From a virus: DNA of 64,000 nt. Made by a program: the position numbers and the translations under genes. Of the stretch, positions 39,496-50,200 are shown one piece after another (the first letter of the stretch is position 1; each line of letters begins with the position of its first letter). The notes under the pieces are model-generated. The model was not told where the DNA came from. It worked only from the letters and a program-made list of their open reading frames with translations, and searched no databases. Location: the IMG/VR virus record IMGVR_UViG_3300044675_001825, positions 1-64,000 of that record, one strand, 5' to 3'.

Positions 39496-39984
39496 ATGTT
39501 ATCACCAAGACTAACCAACTGTCCTGAATGCTCGGACATTCCATCTTTACTTAAAAAAATAGATTGCAAGTTAGCAGAACTTGGTAACAACTTGTACAAC
39601 AATATTTCATATATGTTGAACAAACCTGTGCCTGCTGATGACATAACTCAATTAATAGGATATAGAAGAATATTAATGTACAAGCTTATTAATCCAAACT
39701 ATGCACATAAATATTCTGTAGCTATGATATCTAGTAGAGTGATACGTCTTACAGTGGGATGTATAAGTAGATGTAACACACCAGAACCTTGTATAGAGGA
39801 ACGTTGTGATATAACTATTGTACCAAATCCAACTACCACTACTACTAGCAGTAGTTCTACTAGCTCAACAACAACAAGTACCACTGCAGTACCAACTACT
39901 ACCACTACTAGTTCTAGTAGTTCAACTAGCACAAGCACGTCTACTAGTAGTTCTTCTACAACAACCACTACAACAACAATTTAA
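39496..39984 (+). CDS. Virion protein with long Thr-Ser tail, 162 aa
   Basis: The start at 39496 (MLSPRLTNCPECSDIPSLLK) avoids overlap with the mini-protein; the frame extends upstream to 39445 but would overlap it. About 110 residues of folded, Cys-containing helical region (LLKKIDCKLAELGNNLYNNI) are followed by about 50 residues of Thr/Ser only. The tail has no terminal domain, unlike other family members, as if it had lost one. Confidence 0.6.
   Translation: MLSPRLTNCPECSDIPSLLKKIDCKLAELGNNLYNNISYMLNKPVPADDITQLIGYRRILMYKLINPNYAHKYSVAMISSRVIRLTVGCISRCNTPEPCIEERCDITIVPNPTTTTTSSSSTSSTTTSTTAVPTTTTTSSSSSTSTSTSTSSSSTTTTTTTI
39831..39978 (+). repeat. Thr/Ser-coding low-complexity tract (ACN/AGY repeats)
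   Basis: Nearly pure ACN and AGY/TCN codons at the end of the 162-aa gene. Similar tracts lie near 38670, 41490, 42118, 42690, 42940, 43259 and 51905. The synonymous codons vary, so this is a protein-level low-complexity region rather than a perfect DNA repeat. Confidence 0.85.
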
Positions 39985-40005
39985 AACCTTTTTAAAATAA
40001 ATAAT

Positions 40006-41118
40006 ATGTCAACATGCTCAAATTGTTACAATGGATGTACAGAGATTGTCTCTGACAGATGTGTAAAATATACAGGAATAGATGTTCCTGTCCTAGGAAT
40101 ACAAACAGGTGATTCTTTATCATTTGTAGAACAAGCATTAATTACATTTCTTACATCTACATTAGATGGCACAGGAGTAAAAATTGATCTTGCACCTACA
40201 GTGGTATGTGAGCTTGTACAGCAATATCTTCCAACATGTAAAGATCTTTCTATTGTAGATATATCAAAAGCTCTTGTACAAGCTGCTTGTAATCTTCAAT
40301 TACAAGTGAATGCCATTAATGCTACACTTGCTACATTGAATGCTGATTATACAATTGGATGTTTAACAGGTGTTACAGCATCTTCAGATACACATGCTAT
40401 TCTGCAAGCTGTAATTAACAAGTTGTGTCAAGTACAAGTTGATTTAACAGCATTAACTTTAAACTTATCTACTAATTATTCTAGCAATGGTGCACAACTA
40501 GATGCTTATATAGCTAACTATCTAGCTACAAATACTCCTAGTTCTAATCTTATAAGTAATAGAATGGTTCCTTATGCTGTGGTTGAATACTATGGTCCTA
40601 TTGCTGGTAATTTTGATGGAACAGGTAAAGGACTTGGAATTTGGGATAATATATATTTATGTAATGGATTAAATGGTACACCAGATAAAAGAGGAGTCGT
40701 AGGAGTAGGTGCTACAAATGGTGCAATGTTAGGACTTACAATGCCTTCAGCTACTAATCCATCATTAGGAAATCCTACATATAGTGTAGGTGGATCAATA
40801 ATAGGTAGTAATAATATTGTGTTATCAACGCTCCAAATGCCTAGCCATACACACCTTACAACAGTAACAATTAATGATCCAGGACATGGTCATATTTTTA
40901 GTAATTCTAGTGGAACATCACTTGGAGGTGGTTATATAGCAACAGGAGTTCCAAATGAAGGACCAGGTGCTTTTGGATTAGTTAATAATCAAACAGGATT
41001 AAAAGGAACAGGATCAGGACAAAATGTTTTTGTTACTAATTCTAATGAAGGAGGAGGACTAGCACATCCAAATTTCCAACCTGGATTAGGTTGTTTATAT
41101 ATTCAATACAGACCTTAA
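40006..41118 (+). CDS. Tail fibre with phage collar domain, 370 aa
   Basis: The N-terminal helical shaft has Cys (MSTCSNCYNGCTE start) and seems trimeric. The C-terminal 190 residues match the tail-collar/short-tail-fibre type: LCNGLNGTPDKRGV, MPSHTHLTTV, PGHGH and HPNFQPGLGCLYIQYRP. The HxH and final YIQY-type signature are as in phage receptor-binding fibres that bind metal along the trimer axis. A receptor-binding role is likely. Confidence 0.8.
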   Translation: MSTCSNCYNGCTEIVSDRCVKYTGIDVPVLGIQTGDSLSFVEQALITFLTSTLDGTGVKIDLAPTVVCELVQQYLPTCKDLSIVDISKALVQAACNLQLQVNAINATLATLNADYTIGCLTGVTASSDTHAILQAVINKLCQVQVDLTALTLNLSTNYSSNGAQLDAYIANYLATNTPSSNLISNRMVPYAVVEYYGPIAGNFDGTGKGLGIWDNIYLCNGLNGTPDKRGVVGVGATNGAMLGLTMPSATNPSLGNPTYSVGGSIIGSNNIVLSTLQMPSHTHLTTVTINDPGHGHIFSNSSGTSLGGGYIATGVPNEGPGAFGLVNNQTGLKGTGSGQNVFVTNSNEGGGLAHPNFQPGLGCLYIQYRP

Positions 41119-41130
41119 TAAATCAACACG

Positions 41131-41769
41131 ATGTCATATCCTTTTTTACCAGTTAATCCTTGCTGTACAGACGTAGTTTTAAATACTCCTTGTGGATGCA
41201 CTTCTACACTTCCTAATACTGGATGTGAACAAACCCAATGTGGTACTAATGTAATTCTATCTAGCAATGTACTTTATAATGGTCCTGTATTGGATTGCAT
41301 TATAGCTGAGCCATGTGATACACTTAATGTGATATTACAAAAGATCGATGAGATTATATGTAATCTACTTGTTCAGATTAACACATTGAATATTCAAGTA
41401 GCAAACATCACTGGTCAAATAATTAATATTAATAGTCAGATAATTAATATTAATAATACATTAGATGTATGTTGTAATGTTACAACTACTACCACAACCA
41501 CTGCAACACCAACTACCACAACAACTACCACTGTAGTAGAAGAATGTCGTTATTATATTTTAGAAGGAAACATAGCTCCTGGAGTATGGATTGCAACTTT
41601 ATGTGGTTCTAAAGTAGATGATCCAGTTTATGTTGGAGGAGAATTAACTCCAGGACAAACTGAAGAGACACCTTGTATTATACCTTCTACATTAGAACTG
41701 TATGGCGTAAGTATTAAAGTAGACAGAGGAGTATGTCCAACAACAACAACCACCACTACAACACTATAA
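41131..41769 (+). CDS. Fibre-associated protein with Thr linkers, 212 aa
   Basis: A Cys-rich N-terminus (PCCTDVVLNTPCGC), then a coiled coil with Asn/Ile heptads (TGQIININSQIININNTL), a Thr linker, a small beta domain (CRYYILEGNIAPGVWIATLC) and a Thr end. The heptad part predicts a trimeric shaft. Part of the fibre cluster. Confidence 0.65.
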   Translation: MSYPFLPVNPCCTDVVLNTPCGCTSTLPNTGCEQTQCGTNVILSSNVLYNGPVLDCIIAEPCDTLNVILQKIDEIICNLLVQINTLNIQVANITGQIININSQIININNTLDVCCNVTTTTTTTATPTTTTTTTVVEECRYYILEGNIAPGVWIATLCGSKVDDPVYVGGELTPGQTEETPCIIPSTLELYGVSIKVDRGVCPTTTTTTTTL

Positions 41770-41778
41770 ATATAAAAC

Positions 41779-42453
41779 ATGGCTGATTGTCCTCAAATAA
41801 ATAACACAACAATACTAGGAACGAGTGCTGTCACATACGATAGCACTCCACTTCCTTGTACAGATATAAAAACATGTGATGATCTAAACACGATCCTTGC
41901 TAAGTTTGATAATGTTATATGTTCTGCTATAGATAGTGTAAACATTCTTATAGAAGAAGTAACAAATATCACTGAGGACTTAATGCTTATTACAGAGGAT
42001 GTAGAGACTATAAACAATCAAATCTTTATATGTTGTCCTATTTGTAGTTTTACAATAACTGCTACTGAATTACCTGTGTGTGAGTTTACTGGAACTGCTA
42101 ATCAACTTCCAGATCCTACAACAACTACAACCAGTAGTTCTTCAACCAGTACTTCTACATCAACAAGCACATCTACTAGCACTAGCACATCTACAACAAC
42201 TAGCACTAGTAGTTCAACCACTACAACTACAACTACAAGTATACCATTACTTTGTTTTCAAGCAGAGGTTTATCCTCCAATACTTAATCCAGGAACATAT
42301 CACGTAATACAATATTTAGATTGTAATGGAAACATTCAAGTTGAAAGTGTTCCAGATGGTGGAGAAATGGTAACTATTTGTTATACAGGAATTGTATCAG
42401 ATAACAATAATGGTGTAACCATTCCTTTATATACTTATTGTATAGCAACTTAA
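41779..42453 (+). CDS. Fibre-associated protein with Thr-Ser linker and Y-DCNG domain, 224 aa
   Basis: Same plan as its neighbour: a helical shaft with heptads (CDDLNTILAKFDNVICSAID), a Cys pair, a Thr/Ser linker of about 40 residues, then a C-terminal beta domain with YLDCNGNIQ and a late Cys. The domain recurs in three other proteins in this window. Probably displayed on the virion. Confidence 0.65.
   Translation: MADCPQINNTTILGTSAVTYDSTPLPCTDIKTCDDLNTILAKFDNVICSAIDSVNILIEEVTNITEDLMLITEDVETINNQIFICCPICSFTITATELPVCEFTGTANQLPDPTTTTTSSSSTSTSTSTSTSTSTSTSTTTSTSSSTTTTTTTSIPLLCFQAEVYPPILNPGTYHVIQYLDCNGNIQVESVPDGGEMVTICYTGIVSDNNNGVTIPLYTYCIAT
42118..42240 (+). repeat. Thr/Ser linker tract
   Basis: A run of ACN, AGY and TCN codons between the coiled coil and the Y-DCNG domain of the 224-aa gene; contains the partly repeated 6-mers ACTAGC and ACATCT. 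Confidence 0.8.
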
Positions 42454-42466
42454 TAAACCAAATAAT

Positions 42467-43015
42467 ATGACAGTATTAATAACATTAACAGTAGCAGGTT
42501 CAGATTCTGGACCATTTAATCTCTATTCAAATCTTGATGGATATACATCAGCATTTGAAGCAGGAGTACCTAAAGCATCATTGCTTGCAGGATATTCTTC
42601 TGCATTAGTTCCTGACTTTACAACAACTATTAGAATACAATCTGTAGGGGATTGTACTAACCACATTGACATACCACTGTATGCCACTACAACAACAAGT
42701 AGTAGTACAAGTAGCACAAGTAGTACAACAACAAGTACTACTACTATTGCTAATACTTGTTATGCATTCCAGAGTGATCCATACACTACAACATTTACAG
42801 CTCAATATATAGATTGTAATGGTGTTATTCAAACAGTTAATGATACATGTTTCTCTCCACCTTGTACATATACACTGTGTGGATTTTCTGTTTTATCTAG
42901 TAGTGAACTTATGAGTATTATAGGAGTTTGTACAACAACCACAACAACCACAGCTGCACCTACTACAACAAGTACTACTACAGCTGCACCAACCACAACT
43001 ACAACTACTACTTAA
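42467..43015 (+). CDS. GPFNLY-domain plus Y-DCNG protein, 182 aa
   Basis: The N-terminal domain of about 75 residues has GPFNLYSNLDGY, then LLAGYSSALVPD and a Cys in SVGDCTN. It is followed by a Thr/Ser linker, a Y-DCNG domain (QYIDCNGVIQ) and a Thr end (AAPTTTSTTTAAP). The N-terminal domain is shared with the next gene and with the gene after the muzzle protein. Confidence 0.65.
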   Translation: MTVLITLTVAGSDSGPFNLYSNLDGYTSAFEAGVPKASLLAGYSSALVPDFTTTIRIQSVGDCTNHIDIPLYATTTTSSSTSSTSSTTTSTTTIANTCYAFQSDPYTTTFTAQYIDCNGVIQTVNDTCFSPPCTYTLCGFSVLSSSELMSIIGVCTTTTTTTAAPTTTSTTTAAPTTTTTTT

Positions 43016-43034
43016 TTATATAATAAATAAAAAC

Positions 43035-43631
43035 ATGACAATATTAATAACATTGGTTTTACCACCTGGTGGGGACGCAGGTCCTTTCAATCTTTATTCA
43101 GATACAGATGGATACGTTGTTGCATTTGCAACAAATATATCTGCTTCAGCTTTAATTGCTGGATATACAGCTACAAACGTACCTGATGGAACAACTATAA
43201 TTAAAGTACAGTCTGTAGGAGTGTGTACAAACTTTGTTAATGTACCAGTGAATGTGCTTCCTACTACAACTACAACAAGTTCTAGTAGCACATCTACCAC
43301 TACAAGTACTAGTACCACTGCTGGTCCAACTACCACTACAACTAGTAGTAGTTCAACAAGCACAAGTACTTCTACAAGCACAAGTACATCAACTAGCACT
43401 TCTACAAGCTCAACCACCAGTACATCTACAACATCAGTTCCTACCACTACTACCACAACTAGTCTTGGTGCATGTACAAAATATAACACTGATGGTCTAG
43501 ATACAATAAATTATATAGATTGTAATGGTGATCCTCAAACAATTGTAAACATTGAAATTGATTTTTGTGCACAAGCTGGTACAGTAACAGGTACTGGTGT
43601 AAGTATAATTACACCAAACGATTGCGTATAA
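43035..43631 (+). CDS. GPFNLY-domain plus Y-DCNG protein, 198 aa
   Basis: A paralogue of the preceding gene: GPFNLYSDTDGY, LIAGYTATNVPDGT and SVGVCTN in the N-terminal domain, a longer Thr/Ser linker (about 65 residues), then YIDCNGDPQ in a short C-terminal domain. Tandem duplication with linker-length change. A strong terminator follows. Confidence 0.65.
   Translation: MTILITLVLPPGGDAGPFNLYSDTDGYVVAFATNISASALIAGYTATNVPDGTTIIKVQSVGVCTNFVNVPVNVLPTTTTTSSSSTSTTTSTSTTAGPTTTTTSSSSTSTSTSTSTSTSTSTSTSSTTSTSTTSVPTTTTTTSLGACTKYNTDGLDTINYIDCNGDPQTIVNIEIDFCAQAGTVTGTGVSIITPNDCV
43259..43463 (+). repeat. Thr/Ser linker tract, longest copy
   Basis: About 205 bases of ACN/AGY/TCN codons with many imperfect ACAAGTACT-like units; length varies between paralogous genes. 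Confidence 0.85.
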
Positions 43632-43678
43632 TAATTTTATAAAATAAAAAATCATAGTTTGTTGGTTTTCTGTGATTT

Positions 43679-43710
43679 CTCCTCAAGATCTTCTTGGGGA
43701 GTTTTTGTTT
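43679..43710 (+). terminator. Intrinsic terminator of the fibre cluster
   Basis: A 9-bp stem with one U-G pair (CTCCTCAAG 43679-43687, CTTGGGGAG 43693-43701), then TTTTTGTTT. Confidence 0.85.
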
Positions 43711-43754
43711 CTAACTAATTTAGTTATAAATAATTAGAGCTCTAACTAGAATTA

Positions 43755-43787
43755 TTTGGAATATATAAAAACTATTATTTATCTTTA
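43755..43787 (+). promoter_or_regulatory. Possible promoter of the connector/muzzle operon
   Basis: TTTG (43755-43758), 21 bp, TATCTTTA (43780-43787), one base off consensus, 28 bases before the next ATG and directly after a terminator. Confidence 0.55.
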
Positions 43788-43815
43788 CAATATTTTTTAA
43801 CTAATATGAATATAT

Positions 43816-45036
43816 ATGTCTGAAAATCAAAGCTTATTAGGTCAATTGGAGGAATTGCTGACAATGAAAAGAAGTAAAAAATTCTATGCTGAAAGACTTG
43901 GAATAAGCGAATTTGAAGTTAATGAGCTCTTAAAGGAGCTTAGAGAAAAGGACAATTATCAAAACGTAGAAGGAAAAAACTACACAGAAGAACGAAAAGT
44001 AAATGTTGAAAAGGGTACAATAGAAAGTACAATCATATCTGATTTTGATCCTAAAGATGATCTTGAACTAGCTAAGCTACACAAGATAAACCTAGACAAG
44101 TATGTCATCACAAACTACTGGTCTAAGATGCTACCAAGTGGGAAGTTCACTTCCTCAGTCTTTTCTAAGAGAAAAGAAGCAAAAGATTACTCCCCTGAAG
44201 ACTTTGCTAAATTTTTAGAGAATTATATTCCTAATAACATAAGAGTTATTAATAAACCAGTATTAGATGAAGAAAGTTTAGTGGATGTTGAATTATCTTT
44301 ATCTGATTATCATTTAGCTAAAAAAGTTGTAGATGGAGATAATTGTCCATTTAAAAGAGCTTCAAACTATTTAAAAATAGTGGAAGATTTAATTACCAAA
44401 ATAAGAAAAAATTATAGTATTGAACATATAGTTTTTCCTATAAGTAACGATTTTTTTCATACTGACAATTATCAAAACCAAACTACAAATGGAACTCCTC
44501 AAGATACCATCCTTGAATATCATTCTGAATATGAATTAGGATTTTCTTTATTAGTAGATACTATTAATACATTAAGAGATCATTGTAAAAGTGTTACAGT
44601 AGTTTTAGTACAAGGTAATCATGACAGGACTAAATCTTTTTATTTAGCACATGCATTAGAAGTTTTCTTTAAAAAAGATTATGATGTAAACTTTATAAGA
44701 GAACATAGTGTAGTAAAAGCAGTAGTATTAGGAAATACATTTATAGGATATCATCATGGTAACTGTAAAATAGATGATTTGCCTTTATTATTTGCAACTC
44801 ATCCTGAATATAGTTCTTATTTTGGAGAAGCTAAATATAGAGAAATCCATACAGGAGATAAGCATCATTACATGGCTAAAGAAATAAAAGGAGTAAGAAT
44901 ACAACAAATGCCAAGTCTTTCATTTACAGATAGATGGCATATGGATAATAACTTTGTACATTCAATTAGAGCAGCATTAGCACTTGTTTATGATAAAGAA
45001 ACAGGAAAAATTGCAGAATTTGAATCAAGAATATAA
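43816..45036 (+). CDS. Calcineurin-like metallophosphoesterase with N-terminal HTH
   Basis: 406 residues. The N-terminal helical part (KKFYAERLGISEFEVNELLK) resembles an HTH. The phosphoesterase core has DYH at about 163 (SLSDYHLA), a variant second motif (ISNDFFHTDN), GNHD at about 267, GYHHGN at about 312 and GDKHH at about 347. This is the metal-ligand set of the family. A metallophosphatase next to connector genes is typical for crAss-like phages. It probably cleaves nucleic acid or a nucleotide; the substrate is unknown. Confidence 0.85.
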   Translation: MSENQSLLGQLEELLTMKRSKKFYAERLGISEFEVNELLKELREKDNYQNVEGKNYTEERKVNVEKGTIESTIISDFDPKDDLELAKLHKINLDKYVITNYWSKMLPSGKFTSSVFSKRKEAKDYSPEDFAKFLENYIPNNIRVINKPVLDEESLVDVELSLSDYHLAKKVVDGDNCPFKRASNYLKIVEDLITKIRKNYSIEHIVFPISNDFFHTDNYQNQTTNGTPQDTILEYHSEYELGFSLLVDTINTLRDHCKSVTVVLVQGNHDRTKSFYLAHALEVFFKKDYDVNFIREHSVVKAVVLGNTFIGYHHGNCKIDDLPLLFATHPEYSSYFGEAKYREIHTGDKHHYMAKEIKGVRIQQMPSLSFTDRWHMDNNFVHSIRAALALVYDKETGKIAEFESRI

Positions 45037-45041
45037 ATAAT

Positions 45042-45770
45042 ATGGCAACATTAAGAAAGTTAGTATCAGATGTTAGAAGTGTCCACAAGATACTTTCGAC
45101 TGACTCATTAATAACAGATCGTGCAATTGCATCTGAAATAAGAAATAACTCTTTGTTATTAATCAAACGTGAGACAAACCTTAGAAAACTTTGGGCAACT
45201 GATACATTGTTCACTACAATTCCTTGTTTAGAGATGGTAGAAGTACCCATCTCTGAATGTTGTAACTATGTAGATGAGTGTAGTATTGCAAGAACTAAGT
45301 TTAAACTTCCACGTATATCAGAAGGTAATTACCAATATGTAATACAAGGAGTTTATTCTATCAATGCATTAGGTGGCCAAGGAAAGAAGTTAAAAGAGAT
45401 CACTGTCAATAGATATATCAATCTACTAAAGCTTCCTATAATTAAGAAAGAAGAATACTTCTGGATATCTAATGGATATCTATACGTAAATAATCCATTG
45501 CTAAAATCAATCAGGTTTGTAGCATTGTTTGAAGAAGATGTAGAGAATGAAATCATGTATCCAGAATGTGGATGTGGTTCTCCTGATTATACAAATGAAC
45601 AACTATGTATGAACCCATTAGACAAAGAGTTTGCTCTTCCAGGATATCTAGAACAACAAGTGTTACAGCTTACATCACAAAAACTTCTTTCTACTTACTT
45701 CAATATTAAAACAGACATAAGTCAAGAAGGAATAGATGGCCAAGCACCAAACTCAAAACCAACTAATTAA
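45042..45770 (+). CDS. Virion protein of the connector group, 242 aa
   Basis: Conserved type in crAss-like phages between metallophosphoesterase and IHF-like genes. Helical N-terminus (TLRKLVSDVRSVHKILST), Cys pairs (CCNYVDEC, CGCG) and a helical end. Probably a tail or ring protein by synteny. The stop overlaps the next ATG. Confidence 0.65.
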   Translation: MATLRKLVSDVRSVHKILSTDSLITDRAIASEIRNNSLLLIKRETNLRKLWATDTLFTTIPCLEMVEVPISECCNYVDECSIARTKFKLPRISEGNYQYVIQGVYSINALGGQGKKLKEITVNRYINLLKLPIIKKEEYFWISNGYLYVNNPLLKSIRFVALFEEDVENEIMYPECGCGSPDYTNEQLCMNPLDKEFALPGYLEQQVLQLTSQKLLSTYFNIKTDISQEGIDGQAPNSKPTN

Positions 45771-46249
45771 TGAGAACAAAGGTTGATTGGAGAAGTTCTA
45801 GCAAGGACAGTTATAATAGTTTCTGTAAAAAACATCCATCTGTAAAACTAACATATGATGAATGGAGAAACGTCTTATACACCTACAATGAATCTTTTAA
45901 AGAATACATATTAGAAACAGGAGAGAAGGTAAAGCTTCCTTTTGGATTTGGAGAGTTCTCAATCAACAAGAAGAAAAGAAGAAAACTAAAGAACAATGTA
46001 GATGGTAAAGAGTTTGTTAATCTTCCCATAGATTGGCAAAAGACCAAAGAGAAAGGAAAGGTGATATATAACTTCAACTACCATACAGAAGGTTATTTTT
46101 TTGGTTGGATGTGGTTTAAGAACACAGCACGCTTCAAGAACTCTGATCTATGGTATTTCAAACCTTCTAGACTAACATCAAGACTTCTGTCACATTACTT
46201 AAAGACCAACGACAAGTATCAATACATCTACAATGAATGGAAAAAATAA
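45770..46249 (+). CDS. IHF-like protein of the virion cluster, 159 aa
   Basis: It has the HU/IHF-type strand LPFGFGEFSINKKKRR (56-71), followed by a basic arm (LKNNVDGKEFVNLPI), and a C-terminal extension rich in Arg, Lys and aromatic residues. crAss-like phages carry such a gene just before the gp4-like ring gene. It may bend DNA in the capsid or act in packaging; inferred. Confidence 0.75.
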   Translation: MRTKVDWRSSSKDSYNSFCKKHPSVKLTYDEWRNVLYTYNESFKEYILETGEKVKLPFGFGEFSINKKKRRKLKNNVDGKEFVNLPIDWQKTKEKGKVIYNFNYHTEGYFFGWMWFKNTARFKNSDLWYFKPSRLTSRLLSHYLKTNDKYQYIYNEWKK

Positions 46250-46255
46250 TGAACT

Positions 46256-47230
46256 ATGTCATACTACTATAAATACAATTTCGTATCCCCAGAGCCTGTC
46301 TATTCAACAGTTAAAGAAGAATTAAAGTCTTACTTTGACACTGGTGCAGTGGATGATCTTTTATTCCCTACCTACTTAGACAAATGTCTCAAGAAGTTAG
46401 GAAGAACTACATTTGTAATAAGTGAAGAGATCTTATATATAGAAGACTTTGAAGCTAGACTTCCTGATAACTTTTATGCTGTTAGAGAAGCTTGGATGTG
46501 TACAGCAGTGAATGGTTTTCCATATCAAGATGCTAACTCATTCTATTCACAAGCAGCCAATGCAACAACTATTCAGGTGTCTCCATTAACTATTGGAGGT
46601 ACTCCTTGTACTAATCCTGGTTGTCAGAATTCAGCTTGTGATGGTACATGTATGCCAACATTAGTACAAGCTGTATACAAAACAAATAATAGTACACCTA
46701 GACAGTTTGTTCATGAGTATTTACTTAGACCTGGTAATATATCTGCAAGACAAAACTGTGGTGTAGATTATACAAGTGCTTGGGAATTCTATGCTGAAGC
46801 TCCTCCTATTCATGAATTTACTCCTGGTGCTGCCAGTTATGACTCATTTGATATTAGAGACAATAAGTTTGTAACCAACTTCAGAAATGGTGTTGTTCAC
46901 TTGTTGTTCTATGCTACAGAGTATGATGAGATAGGGAACCAAATGATTCCTGATAACTATCGTATAAGAGAATATGTAGAAGCATTCATTAAGTTCAAAG
47001 TGTTTGAGATGCTTACTAACCAAACTAATGATGAAACATTCAATCAGTTACAACAAAAGATGTTATATCACAAGCAAGCATATGAAGAAGCATACATCAT
47101 GGCTGAGATTGAAATGAAGAAACAATCTCCTTGGGAAAAACAAAGAAGAATCAAAAATGATCTTAACAGATTTAATATGTATGAGCTTCCTAATCGTACT
47201 AACAGGTATGGTAGAAGACGTAATAATTAA
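46256..47230 (+). CDS. Ring/tail tubular protein (P22 gp4-like)
   Basis: 324 residues. The helical fold pattern (VYSTVKEELKSYFDTGAVDD ... YLDKCLKKLGRTTF ... ARLPDNFYAVREAW) is as in P22 gp4-like head-tail connector proteins. An insertion with six Cys (CTNPGCQNSACDGTC) may bind metal. Position directly before the muzzle gene is the standard crAss-like order. Forms a ring under the portal. Confidence 0.8.
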   Translation: MSYYYKYNFVSPEPVYSTVKEELKSYFDTGAVDDLLFPTYLDKCLKKLGRTTFVISEEILYIEDFEARLPDNFYAVREAWMCTAVNGFPYQDANSFYSQAANATTIQVSPLTIGGTPCTNPGCQNSACDGTCMPTLVQAVYKTNNSTPRQFVHEYLLRPGNISARQNCGVDYTSAWEFYAEAPPIHEFTPGAASYDSFDIRDNKFVTNFRNGVVHLLFYATEYDEIGNQMIPDNYRIREYVEAFIKFKVFEMLTNQTNDETFNQLQQKMLYHKQAYEEAYIMAEIEMKKQSPWEKQRRIKNDLNRFNMYELPNRTNRYGRRRNN

Positions 47231-47238
47231 TACACATC

Positions 47239-50200
47239 ATGGCTGAAGAACAATCAAAAAATAACATAACTCAACATCTTGGCACTGCAATTACTGGTTT
47301 AAACTTAGATAGCTCTGTAAATCAAGTTAAACAGGGTTCATTAACCTATGCGTTAAATGCTGCAATTGAAAATTTTGATGGTAACATAGTTAACTATCAA
47401 AATGAAATGGGTAATGATTTATGTGTCACTTTTCCAAAATCTTATTTACTAATTGGTACTCATTTCATTAATGAGAAGAATAAACATATATTCTTTCTTG
47501 TAAATCCTTTGACATCAATGAGTCAAATTGGATACATGGAAAACAATGATTGTATCTATCACGTATTAGTAGAAGCTGCATGTCTTAATTTTAATGTTAA
47601 TAATCCTATACATAAAGTAGTACATAAGATTACAAACTGTACTATAGAGATATATTGGACAGATGGTTTAAACCCAAGAAGATGGTTAGATATAAATAAC
47701 ATTCCTTATTTATTGAAACCTGGAGCAGACCTTTGTGATCCTGAATATACAGACCAATTAGATTGTAACCAACTTAAGATACAACCTAATTTTAGTATTC
47801 CTCAACTTAAAGTTGTAGATGTTAGATCTGGAGGAGAACTTGTATCAGGAACTTATCAGTTTGCTATACAATATTGTGACCCTGTTGGTAATCCATATAC
47901 TTCTTACTACTCAGTAACAAACCCTACTCCTATAGCAGATTTAACAATAGCCACTGTAAATTTCAACACTCCTGTAAGTAAATCTATTGTAGTGGATATA
48001 ACAGATCTTGATGTTACAGGACAGTTTCAATATTATAATGTAGCTGTAATCAAAACAATCAATAATGTTTCATCTGTTGAGTTAGTAGGTACCTATTTTA
48101 TTGAACAAAACTACGATCAAATTATATATACTGGAGAGGATCAAACTGCAATACAATTAACTATTGCTGATATATTTGAGAAGTTTCCTTATTATGAAAT
48201 AGCACAAGATCTTACATCTGTACAAGATATTCTTGTATGGGACAACCTTACATCTATTAATAGAATCAACTATCAATCAATAGCTAGTCAAATAGATGTT
48301 CAGTGGGAAACATATAGAATACCTGCTAATGAAAGTTATGAAGATGAATTGAACGCAACCAATCTACGTGGGTACCTACGTGATGAGGTGTATGCACTTG
48401 AGATTGTATTCCTATTAAAGAATGGAAAACAAACAGATGGTTTCCACATTCCTGGAAGAGAACAAAACTTTAATGAGTTCTCTCAACCAGATATACCTGA
48501 TACAAGTGCTGACTTTATTGGTGAGCCTGATTACTATTCAGGTGGTGTAGGATATAGTCCTTATTGGAAAATATATAACACTGCTTCTGTTACTGGATTT
48601 TCTCCAGGATATTCTCCTAGCCCTACTTACAAAGGAGCATATCAGTATGGTCAAATGGCTTATTGGGAATCTACAGAAGAGTATCCTTGTAATGTAGATC
48701 TTTGGGGTGATCTTGCTGGTAAAAATATCAGACATCACAAGTTTCCAGATGTATTAGTTTCTCCTATAAATGAATCACAGATATTTTCAGGACCTACATC
48801 AATGGTGATGGGTAATGATGCTGTATTTCCTATTGGTATTAAAATAGACATTGGTCAGATATCAAATCTTATATACAACTCTAATTTAACTGATGATGAA
48901 AAGAGTGAGATAGCAGGGTTTAAAATCATTAGAGGTAACAGAGGAGTACATAAATCTATCATAGCTAAAGGGATACTTCGTAATGTTAACTCTTATATAA
49001 GAGAAGACCAGTACTACTACTATCCAAATTACCCATATAATGAAACAGGTCCTGACGTTGATCCATTCTTAAATGAGGTGAATAACGCATGGACAGAAAT
49101 ATGTGAACCATGGGAGATTAATGTAATGGAATTTAATTTACCTGAAGGTCCTGGTCCATATACATATGCAGAGGTTGAATTTACCAATTGTAATAATGAT
49201 AAACCTGATAAACAAAAGTTTACTACATTAGGTAAACATACATTGTGTTCTATTAGTAGACCTATACCACAAGGTGTTGGTCCATTCAATAGAATGAAGC
49301 TTAGAAGAGGAGATACTGAAGAACCTACTCCTGGAACAAAAGTGAATGTGTCTCCAATGAATTATGATGTTTATAAACTTGAAGTTAAGAAAAATAGACT
49401 TGGACTTCCTAGAGCTGGATGGAGAGCTCAATGGGAAGACACAGTGACAGGAGTAACTGATTTTTGGGTATGCTGTGGAAGAAGTTATTTTGTTAATTGT
49501 ATAAAAGGAACTCGACCAGTTAGCGTACAGAATGATACTGATATAATTACTTTAGATAAAGAAGTTAGAGTGCCTGATTGTAAAACTCCAGTTCCTCAAA
49601 AACCTATATCTGATAAACCAGAACTAGCATACAGACAAGTATTTAATTCTCCTGAAACATCATTTGGACAACCTTTCTTAGGTGATATATTAAAGATTGA
49701 GAATGTGATGTTTGGTAAAGGACTTGGTCACTTTGTTGAAGTGAGAGGTAATGCTAAATATAAACTTCTTACAGAAGAAGCACAAAGAGATGCTCTTCAG
49801 GCTTCACAAAATATTGGTAGTATTTCTAGTGGATTCAATGCAACAGCAATGTTCACTGTATACCAATCATATCTAACTATTTATATCAATGGTATTACAA
49901 GAAGAAACTATGCTTATTCATATAACTCAATAGCTGATTATAATTATAATGTAGGAGTGGGTAATGATATTACAGTGAATGGTGTTAGAGGTATTAAGCA
50001 AAGACCACTTGACATTAAGAGATATCTTATCCCTGGAGTACAATCTGTTGGTGATACAATTAATGTTACTGTTGGTGGAACAACTGTAGTTAAAAACGCT
50101 CCTATCAACAATTATAGAAGAGAGTCAACAGTTTATTTAAGAACAGATCTTGATAAACCAGCATTACCATTACCAAGTAATAGTCCTAGTATGATTGTAG

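Noticed and set aside
39699-39968. Val/Glu/Leu-rich minus-strand frame
   Set aside because: It is the complement of the Thr/Ser codon tract and carries no signal beyond that bias; the same holds for the minus-strand frame at 43094-43489.
42080-43500. Thr/Ser tracts as a CRISPR or tandem-repeat array
   Set aside because: Units are not regular, there are no spacers, and all tracts are in frame within genes.
37563-43631. Diversity-generating retroelement near the variable fibre genes
   Set aside because: No reverse transcriptase and no template/variable repeat pair seen in the window.
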